12,118 nucleotides of DNA from Chrysochromulina tobinii (Eukaryota; Haptophyta; Prymnesiales; Chrysochromulinaceae), in contig JWZX01000916.1 of NCBI GenBank assembly GCA_001275005.1, forward strand, positions 1-12,118, in the 5' to 3' direction. The notes beneath the pieces were generated by a model. That model was not told the DNA's origin. It did not search any database and saw only the letters and a program-made list of their open reading frames with translations. The position numbers were made by a program, and so were the translations under genes. Within the stretch, counting starts at the first letter, position 1. The number at the start of each line of letters is the position of its first letter. This document shows, one piece after another, positions 1 through 5,857 of the stretch.

Positions 1-2
1 CA

Positions 3-1513
3 GCCGCCGCCGCCGCCGCCTCCGCCAGCCCCGCGCCCACCGCGGCGCGTGCGAGCCTGCCGCCGTCCTCGCCGGCAGTCGGTGGGCGCGCTGTCTTGGG
101 CGCCTCGCCGGCCGGGGGCTCGCTACTATCGGGGCTCACTCTGCGCACACCCGCGTCGCGCAACGTCGCCACCCCCAGCACGCCTTCCGCCGCCGCCACC
201 ACCACACCCGCCGCCACCGCCGCCGCCGCCGCCACGCCCGCAGCCAACACGTCGGCCGGCTCCACCCTCGAGTCGCAGCCGCCCGCGCGCCCAGCCGACG
301 GCAGCATGGTGGTGGCCGTTGACACGCCGAGGCCATCCGAGGTTTCGTCTACCGGTAGTAAACCTACGAACGAGATACAGCCTGTGCCAACGGCCACCCC
401 CAATCGGGATGGCTTCTCTGCCGCCGCTCCCGCGAGCGCTGTCGCAAGCGCTGTCGAGCCGTCGCAGACGCCCTGTGGGAAGAGCGCGGCAGTAGCGCCA
501 GACAGCGTGGCAGTAGGGCCGCCCGACACCGCCGCCGCTCCCACCGCCGCCGCCGCTCACACCGCCGCCGCCGCTCACACCGCCTCCGCCCCTACCGCCG
601 CCGCAAGCGAAGCAGCGTCGGCCAGCTCCTTAGACGCGTCGACGGCGCTCGATGCCAGCGCAGTGGAAGCACTCGAGACGCTCCGCAACGCGGCGCCGAG
701 CGTGCTGAGCGAGCGCACGGAGGCGGCCGCCGTGGTGGTCCAGCTCGAGGCGAGCGTCGCCAGCATGGAGGCGGCGCAGCTCGAGGCGACCGCCAAAGAC
801 GAGTTCGAAGTGGCCGAGGCGCTCGAGGAGCCGCTCAGGACGGCGCGCGCCGAGCTGGGCGCGGCGCACGCGCGGCTCGCCTCCGCCACCGCCGCGCTCC
901 ATGAGTACCGGTTGGAGCTGCTCGCGGCCTCGGGAGCAGCCCTCGAGGAGCTTCAAGGCACTGCGCTGCAGCTCGTGCGCTCGCGCGACGAGCAGCTGGC
1001 GCAGGTGGCGGCCATGCGTGAGGCGGCGCGCGAGGCCAGCGCGGCGGCCTCGGAATGGTGCCAGGGCGAAGCCGAGCGGCTCGCCCTCGACACGGCGCGT
1101 CTGAGGGAGGACGAGGCGGAGCTTGCGTCGGAGACCGAGGCGATCGAGGGGCAGATACGAGAGGCAGCCGCCCCCGAGGACGAGGCGCGCGCGAGCTGGC
1201 TCGTGAAGCACACGGCCGCGCAAGCTAAGGTCGAGGAGCTGCGTGCAATGCTCGCGGCGGCGCTCGTGGAGGAGGCCGAGTGCGCTCGGCAGGTAGCTCG
1301 GCATGACGAGAAGCTCACGGCCGTGCGCGCGTCGTTCGAGAAGCCCCTTGCGAAGCTCGGGCTGCGTCGCGACGCCCTCTTGACGAAACTGGGCGCTCTC
1401 GAGCACGCCGGCGCGGAGCTCGCGCGCCAGCGGCGCGAGCGTGTCGCGTCGTGGCATGCCGCGCGTGGGGAGGTGGCGGCCAAGTCCGCCGAGCTTCGTG
1501 CTCTGCGGGAGAG
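3..1513 (+). CDS. Coiled-coil protein with UVR-like motifs, exon A (5' end outside window)
   Basis: The frame is open from base 3 with no in-frame stop and no convincing ATG near its start, so the gene begins upstream and this exon is 5'-partial. The first ~640 bases encode low-complexity Ala/Pro/Thr/Ser sequence. From about base 660 the protein becomes a long Ala/Glu/Arg-rich helical coiled coil. Around bases 765-870 a stretch containing KDEFEVAEALEEPLRTARAE resembles the UVR motif (hydrophobic/acidic core, FE.A..L pattern). The exon ends at AG|GTGCGT (1512-1519). Read on without splicing, the frame stops at TGA 1563-1565 inside a minisatellite. Spliced to 1733 it stays in frame (phase 2, codon AG|G) and the heptad-like pattern continues as LRER-YVALRAERE. 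Function is unknown; a structural or scaffold role is only an inference from the coiled coil. Confidence 0.75.
543..578 (+). repeat. 18-bp tandem repeat encoding TAAAAH, two perfect copies
   Basis: Bases 543-560 and 561-578 are identical 18-mers (ACC, three GCC, GCT, CAC) and a diverged third copy follows. They lie in frame in the alanine-rich N-terminal part of the coiled-coil protein, close to other GCC-rich runs including the one at bases 3-20. This is low-complexity coding expansion. Confidence 0.85.
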
Positions 1514-1732
1514 GTGCGTCGCAGCTCTGCGGATGGCCTCTGATGACCCTCCTCATGACCTCTGATGGCCTTCTGATTGCCTCTGATGACCCTCCTCATG
1601 ACCTCTGATGGCCTTCTGATTGCCTTCTGATTGCCTCTGATGACCCTCCTCATGACCTCTGATGGCCTTCTGATGGCCTCTGATGACCCTCCTCATGACC
1701 TCCGATGGCCTTCTGATTGCGTCCCTCATCAG
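1514..1732 (+). other. GT-AG intron, 219 bp, phase 2, filled with a minisatellite
   Basis: The donor is AG|GTGCGT at 1512-1519 and the acceptor is CCCTCATCAG|G ending at 1732. Removing it joins two open frames and preserves coiled-coil character on both sides. The length is 73 x 3, but retention would hit an in-frame TGA at 1563-1565, so retained transcripts would truncate the protein. Both exon/intron borders lie inside an imperfect direct repeat: AGGTGCGTCGC at 1512-1522 and AGGTACGTCGC at 1731-1741. The boundaries are inferred from sequence, not from transcripts. Confidence 0.75.
1533..1720 (+). repeat. 43-bp minisatellite built from a decamer-like subunit
   Basis: Copies of the unit start with CCTCTGATGAC at 1537, 1580, 1634 and 1677, giving spacings of 43, 54 and 43. 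The 54-bp spacing is one 43-bp unit plus an extra 11-mer (CTTCTGATTGC type). Each unit is itself four related 10-11-mers: CCTCTGATGAC, CCTCCTCATGA, CCTCTGATGG and CCTTCTGATTG. Copies are nearly identical, with one base change (CCTCCGATGG) in the last. The array fills nearly all of the intron. Open frames on the reverse strand here are a by-product of the repeat. Confidence 0.95.
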
Positions 1733-3371
1733 GTACGTCGCCCTTCGTGCCGAGCGCGAGACGCGGCGCGCGGCGGCGAGGCTGCTGCGGCTGGTCTGCG
1801 AGCACTCTCGAGCGAGCGAGCAGGCGACGGCGGCCAGCCGCGCTCGGTTGGCGCCCACGGAGGAGGAGGCCGCCGCCGTGAGCGAGGCGCTCGGTGCGGT
1901 TCGCACGGCCGCTCTTGGGCATAAGGCCGAGCTCGAGGCAGTCCGAGAGGCACTCAAGAGCCTCGCGGAGCGTCAGCCGGAGCTCGTCGAGAGGAAGAGG
2001 GCCGCGGCGGCCGCTCGGGAGTTCAAGTTGGCGGGCCTGGTGGCGGTGGAGCTCAAGGCGATGGCGGCGGAGGAGGAAGCACTGACCGCACGACAAGAGG
2101 CTCTCCGTCGACAGACGCTCGCGGATGACACGTCCATTCTCGTGCTTGGCGCGGCCGAGGCCGAGGCGCGTGAAGAGGCACGCCGGCAGCGCGCGGCGGC
2201 GGACGTGCGGCTGAGCAGGCTGCTGGCGGCGCAGCAACGGATCGGCCGGCGGATGCTCGACGAGGCACTCGCCGAGGGCAAGGGCGAGGGCGGTCGCGAG
2301 GCGGACTCCGGCGCCGTCCTGAGCGCCGAGCAAGCGCTGCTTCGAGCGCACCTCGACGCACTCGCCGAGTGGCGCGCGGCGCTCGTGACGGCGCGCGCGC
2401 CCAAGGCGGGGGACGGGGGCGTGGGCGAGCCGGAGGCCCAGGTGGTGGAGGAGGAGGCGGGCGCCGTGGTGAGCGCTTGCATGCACGGCGAGCAGGAGGC
2501 CCAGGTGGTGGTGGCGGAGGAGGAGGCAGGCGAGGCCCATGAGCCACATCGAGCCGTGGTGAGCACTTGCATGCACGGGGAGGCCGACGAGCCCAGAGAG
2601 CCACGGGACGATGCGACTGACGCAACCGACGGGGACGATAGGGATGACGGGGACGCGGCGGCCGAAGTGGACGACTCTCTTGAGGCATGGCAGCCAGCGC
2701 CCGACACGGCGCTCGACGACGAGGCCTACGAGGAGGTAGAGCTGTCTGCCGAGGCGCCGACGGTGGCCACGTCCACCGATGAGGCGAGCGCCGAAGCCGA
2801 GCGCGTCGTCGCGGCAGCGGTGGCTCAGGCGTTGCTGTCGACTGACGATGCGTCGGTGGCCGATGCTGCCGATGCTGCCGATGCTGCCACGGCTTCGGCA
2901 CTCGTGGGCGCCGCCGTTGCACGAGCGCTGCAGGAAGCGAATCCAGAGCGCAGCGCCGCCGTGCCCGCGCTCGAGGCTCATCTGGAGCCAGTGGCGGAGC
3001 TAGAGACAAAGCCAGAGGAACCAAATGCGGAGCCGTCCGAATCTTCAGTGACGAAGCCTGAGGAACCAAATGCGGAACCGTCCCTATCTTCCGTGACGAA
3101 GCCTGAGGAAACAAATGCGGAACCGTCCCAATCTGGAGTGGACGCGGCTGCGGGCGCGATGGCAGCTGACGAAAGCGCGGCGGCAGCTGGCGTGAGCGCG
3201 GCGGAGGTGCAGGCGATGCGGGCGCGCGTGGGCGCACTCGATGAAGCCATAGATGCCGCCTGCGCTGATGAGGACTATGACTTGGCCGACGAGCTCGAGA
3301 CAGCGCGGCGGGAGCTCACCGAGCGGCTGGCAAAGGCCGAGGTGGCCACAGGGGACGGCGAATGGCTATGA
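1733..3371 (+). CDS. Coiled-coil protein with UVR-like motifs, exon B (3' end)
   Basis: This continues exon A after the intron. Joined, the visible part encodes 1049 residues ending at TGA 3369-3371. The first ~700 bases continue the coiled coil and contain a second UVR-like stretch near 1990-2085 (AAAREFKLAGLVAVELKAM). The middle (2400-3140) is acidic, probably disordered, and built from tandem duplications: a VV(S)xCMHGE unit twice, DAA three times, and a 15-residue TKPEEPNAEPS unit three times. The C-terminus (about 3232-3345) carries the clearest UVR-like motif: LDEAIDAACADEDYDLADEL followed by ETARREL. In bacterial UvrB/UvrC and some eukaryotic proteins this helical hairpin mediates protein contacts. 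That family knowledge suggests a scaffold but does not identify the gene. Similarity to a named protein was not recognised. Confidence 0.75.
2433..2582 (+). repeat. Imperfect in-frame duplication in the acidic middle of the coiled-coil protein
   Basis: Bases 2433-2492 and 2496-2582 both encode EAQVV...EEEAG...AVVS(A/T)CMHGE. The second copy has about 27 extra bases. Each ends in the unusual CMHGE block. It is an internal coding duplication in a disordered-looking segment. Confidence 0.75.
2862..2888 (+). repeat. GATGCTGCC nonamer repeated three times
   Basis: Three identical nonamers at 2862-2870, 2871-2879 and 2880-2888 encode DAADAADAA in frame within the coiled-coil protein gene. Confidence 0.9.
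3006..3140 (+). repeat. 45-bp tandem coding repeat, three copies
   Basis: Three 45-bp units encode TKPEEPNAEPSESSV, TKPEEPNAEPSLSSV and TKPEETNAEPSQSGV. They form a Pro/Glu/Ser-rich spacer just before the C-terminal UVR-like motif. They are less GC-rich than the surrounding coding sequence and nearly identical, so the expansion looks recent. Confidence 0.9.
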
Positions 3372-3783
3372 GTATGACGTACTACGCCGCGCGCATGATA
3401 CTTGAAAGAGAAAGTGGAGTGGTACATGTAGAGACGACGTCTGAAGCGGTCCGGATGATTCATTGATCGATCATCCCGGATGTATCAGTTGAGTTGAAAA
3501 AGCGCGCACATACGATATGATTGCAGATTGGATTTTTTGCTTCGGTGTACACACAGAGAGAGCCAGAATGGCACCGTACAAGTGGGCGTCATCTGCACGA
3601 AGAGGCTGAACTCGTCAAGTTCATACGATAGAAGAGCGTGCCGACCCGACGTAGCATCGTGTGGACGAGGGCCCGGGCCCGCGCACACGTCGCAAGCCAG
3701 ACCGAGCACTGTGATGTGTTCCCCGTCCTCGGGCGCGGCCTCGCAAGCTCGCACAATCTGTGAATAAGTGCTTTGTCCTCAAC
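3372..3783. other. Convergent intergenic region (3' ends of two genes)
   Basis: About 410 bases lie between the stop of the coiled-coil gene (+) and the stop of the Rieske gene (-). Both short frames here (3528-3767 + and 3485-3754 -) lack a recognisable domain and look accidental. An inverted repeat is present at 3450-3480. No clear AATAAA or TGTAA polyadenylation signal was seen. Confidence 0.6.
3450..3480. repeat. Inverted repeat / potential hairpin downstream of the coiled-coil gene
   Basis: TCCGGATGAT (3450-3459) pairs with ATCATCCCGGA (3470-3480), giving ten base pairs with one bulged C, around a ten-base loop. It lies about 80 bases past the stop codon. It could be a 3'-end structure in RNA or could be chance. 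Confidence 0.4.
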
Positions 3784-4356
3784 TCACTTGGCAGGCTCCG
3801 GAGTGCCCTCGGAGTGCGGTATGCTAGCTCGGCGCCGGCTCCGCGCTGGCCTTGGTGGCGGCGATGTGGGTCGCTGTACTTGGGGCCCTTGAGCATCAGC
3901 CTCGTGACGCTCCCGCAAAATGAAAGCACCACCGCCGCTCTCGCACAGCAATTCGAGCGCTCGATTGCATGTACCGATCGCACCCGACTCGTCCTCCTCA
4001 AGCTCGAGCATGTGCAAAGCCTTGCCAGCACATGGCCCGTGAAAGCACTCGCCATTCGTCGGCGAGAACTTTGCGCCGTGGCTCGTGCATAATAGTGCCG
4101 TGCCATCACGCGTGAAGAAGCGGTCGGGCAGCATGTTGAGCGGGCCGCCGGCATGTGGGCAATAGTTTTCGAAGGCACGCAGGCGGCCTTCGAGGTCACG
4201 ACACACAAATATGTCAAGCAGCCGCACTTGTGTGTCGTTCTTAGCCACACGCACTGTGAGCTGGCGAGCTGTTCCCGTCGCGAGCGTCTTAGCTTCGCTC
4301 GCGTCCAGCAGTGTCAATCGCGAAGCGACGGAACACACGTGGCGAGTAAATCGCAT
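3784..4356 (-). CDS. Small Rieske [2Fe-2S] domain protein
   Basis: The 190-residue protein carries a Rieske cluster motif. Cys66-Pro-His68 sits in NYCPHAGGPLN and Cys90-Thr-Ser-His93 in LLCTSHGAKFSPTNGEC, with a GPC..K.L segment following. Two Cys and two His ligate a [2Fe-2S] cluster in this family. The extra disulphide cysteines of the cytochrome bc1/b6f Rieske proteins (CTHLGC/CPCHGS pattern) are absent, so it resembles the ferredoxin-type or NirD-like small Rieske proteins that pass electrons to an oxygenase or reductase. The ATG at 4356-4354 was chosen because the frame's upstream extension only has a TTG. The start MRFTRHVCSVASRL is basic and could be a short organelle presequence (inference). 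The last ~35 residues are Pro/Arg/Ser-rich and not part of the fold. The partner enzyme is not in this window. Confidence 0.8.
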   Translation of the reverse strand: MRFTRHVCSVASRLTLLDASEAKTLATGTARQLTVRVAKNDTQVRLLDIFVCRDLEGRLRAFENYCPHAGGPLNMLPDRFFTRDGTALLCTSHGAKFSPTNGECFHGPCAGKALHMLELEEDESGAIGTCNRALELLCESGGGAFILRERHEADAQGPQVQRPTSPPPRPARSRRRASIPHSEGTPEPAK

Positions 4357-4692
4357 TGAGAAACCAAGAACAGTCAAGTCAAGTCAAGTCAAGTCAAGAC
4401 AAGAACACACAAAACTACTATCATATTAAAAGAGTGGTGAGACGTGAGCGATTCTCTCACTCACTCACAACTGCAAGTGGGATCATATTTCCACGGATTA
4501 CGGGTGGACGCACGACCAACTCTGCGCCCCCCACGTTGTGTCTCCACGGGACCTGTGGCTGTGCGTCTTGCTGAGATGGCATATTAACGTGAACGTGAAC
4601 GCGTACGTCGCGCGACCATTAATTTTGACGATTTCCGAAACCTCGCAGGAAGATCGGGAGATCATCTCATTTGCAGCAAAAATTACTTGGAA
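4357..4692. promoter_or_regulatory. Divergent intergenic region, presumed bidirectional promoter
   Basis: The 336 bases separate the start codons of the Rieske gene (-) and the polyQ membrane protein gene (+), so both promoters must lie here or nearby. The region is less GC-rich than the flanking coding sequence. Apart from the AGTCA microsatellite at 4372-4401 no clear TATA box was found. Assignment as promoter rests on gene orientation alone. Confidence 0.5.
4372..4401. repeat. AGTCA pentanucleotide microsatellite
   Basis: Five perfect AGTCA units (4372-4396) and one AGACA lie 16 bases upstream of the Rieske ATG. The microsatellite is therefore probably in that gene's 5' UTR or core promoter. 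A pentamer array this close to a start codon is prone to length variation. Confidence 0.9.
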
Positions 4693-5366
4693 ATGTCGGG
4701 TGCTCAAGACGCCACCGTGACGGCGGCTTTCTCGTCGGCTATGTCGCAGGAGATTATAGACTTATTGATAGGCACGACGGTCATGATGGTCATCATCGCC
4801 GCAGTCGCCCTTCACCAGTGCCGCATTGCCCTGCGGCCTGTCGCCGAAGCGATGCAACGGTGCAAACGGTCCCCTATACTGCGGGCTCGTGCCTTGGAGA
4901 TCGGGAACGACGAGATGCTACGGGCTGCTCGCGACATGATGGTTGCCTTCGAACGGCGCAGCCCTAGCACGCTGCGCCGCTCGCGCGCCTCCAGGCGGCC
5001 GAGCCTGCCCACACTCATCGAGGATGGGAGTGGCGACCAGGAGGCACTCCATGCCAGATGCCGCCGCAACCCTTCGGGCAGCCTTGCCACGAGCGGGCCA
5101 ACAGGCCTTTACGCGCTGCGCTCCTCCTTGGGCCCTCGCGGCCAGGAGGACGACTGTGACGCCGATCAGGCTGGAATCGCTGACGCGGTGGCCAGGCTTG
5201 CGCCCGAACCCACGAATCTCGAAGAGCTCTACAGCGCCTACGAATGGTTTCAAGAGCTCCTCCTACCCACGCTCAGGGCGCGCCCGGCTTGCAGCCCGAT
5301 CAGGCGCTCGGATGGGCGACCGTCGCCAGCTGCCCCTCTGCCGGTTCAGCCGCAGACGCAGCAGCC

Positions 5367-5430
<64 letters not shown>

Positions 5431-5664
5431 GCACCACTCTCGCCCCTCTCGCCCCTCTCGCCGCAGTGCTGCAACGTCAGGTCTCCCAAGTTCCCTCGAC
5501 GAGGTGCGCCGGCGGCACGACGTCCCACTTGCACGTCGAGCGGCAGCACCAAGGACAGCGACGCTCACGCCTCCACCATGGCCGTTATGCTCGACGAGCA
5601 TGTCGACGTGTCGCTCGTAGAACAGGAACTAGAGGACACACCCACGGGCGGTGGACATCATTAG
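4693..5664 (+). CDS. Single-pass membrane protein with polyglutamine tract (unknown function)
   Basis: The 323-residue protein starts at the first ATG of the frame (4693); the frame extends only two codons further, to a TTG. Residues about 21-42 (IIDLLIGTTVMMVIIAAVAL) form one hydrophobic segment, followed at once by Arg-rich sequence (CRIALRPVAEAMQRCKRS). This fits a signal anchor or single transmembrane helix with a cytoplasmic C-terminus (positive-inside rule, inference). Residues about 70-210 are basic/polar. Residues 226-246 are 21 consecutive glutamines encoded by 20 CAG and one CAA. A threefold LSP repeat and a Ser/Arg-rich, mostly disordered tail follow, with an acidic C-terminus (SLVEQELEDTP). 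No family was recognised. The other forward frames across the CAG run (polyserine and polyalanine) are shadows. An unseen intron cannot be excluded. Confidence 0.6.
5368..5430 (+). repeat. CAG trinucleotide tract encoding 21 glutamines
   Basis: Twenty uninterrupted CAG codons (5368-5427) are followed by one CAA (5428-5430), in frame with the membrane protein. A short interrupted Q/P prelude (QPQTQQP) precedes it. Long pure CAG runs are typically polymorphic in length. Confidence 0.95.
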
Positions 5665-5857
5665 TGAGAAGAGTTGGAGGGGCGCGTGAACTTGACGAAA
5701 CTGAGTTTCCAGGGACTTCCGAAGTCTGAAGTACTTTTTGACCCGAAAGCGTTTTCGGCGGAGCCCTCGTGAACCCGAGAAAGCTGCAACTTTGCTCACC
5801 GTGCTGACCGTGGACGACGGCGATACCAAACACTGCGCAGTAGTTCTCACAGCGACG
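5665..5857 (+). other. Short intergenic region / 5' leader of the Tudor-like/EF-hand gene
   Basis: This 193-base gap lies between two same-strand genes. It contains no in-frame ATG for the next gene, although that frame is open back to a TTG at 5738. A small GACTT-CCG-AAGTC palindrome lies near 5714-5727. No TATA box was found. Confidence 0.4.

Larger units (their letters stand above)
1512..1741. repeat. Imperfect 11-bp direct repeat flanking the intron insert
   Basis: AGGTGCGTCGC (1512-1522) and AGGTACGTCGC (1731-1741) match at 10 of 11 bases and enclose the 208-bp insert. Each copy carries AGGT, so the upstream copy supplies the 5' splice site and the downstream copy supplies the AG|G of the 3' splice site. 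Splicing restores a single copy. This is the arrangement expected for a target-site or tandem duplication at intron gain. Confidence 0.7.

Noticed and set aside
3-20. GCC run at the window edge as a separate element
   Set aside because: It is in frame with the alanine-rich N-terminal part of the coiled-coil protein and is best seen as coding low complexity.
1533-1720. CRISPR-like appearance of regularly spaced repeats
   Set aside because: Units are contiguous, with no unique spacers, and sit inside a eukaryotic intron. It is a minisatellite.
1315-1957. Reverse-strand frames across the minisatellite (repetitive RRVIRG/HQK-type peptides)
   Set aside because: They come from the 43-bp repeat being open on both strands. 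They disrupt the coiled-coil gene and have no domain.
1650-2981. Long reverse-strand frame (443 codons) opposite exon B
   Set aside because: It is a shadow of GC-rich coding sequence. The forward frame has coherent coiled-coil and UVR-like features and the reverse one has none.
3485-3767. Small overlapping frames between the convergent genes
   Set aside because: There are no recognisable domains and the composition differs from the real genes. They are probably UTR or intergenic.
5244-5729. Forward frames reading the CAG tract as polyalanine or polyserine
   Set aside because: They start inside the gene and lack the transmembrane start. The polyglutamine frame has an ATG and a hydrophobic anchor.
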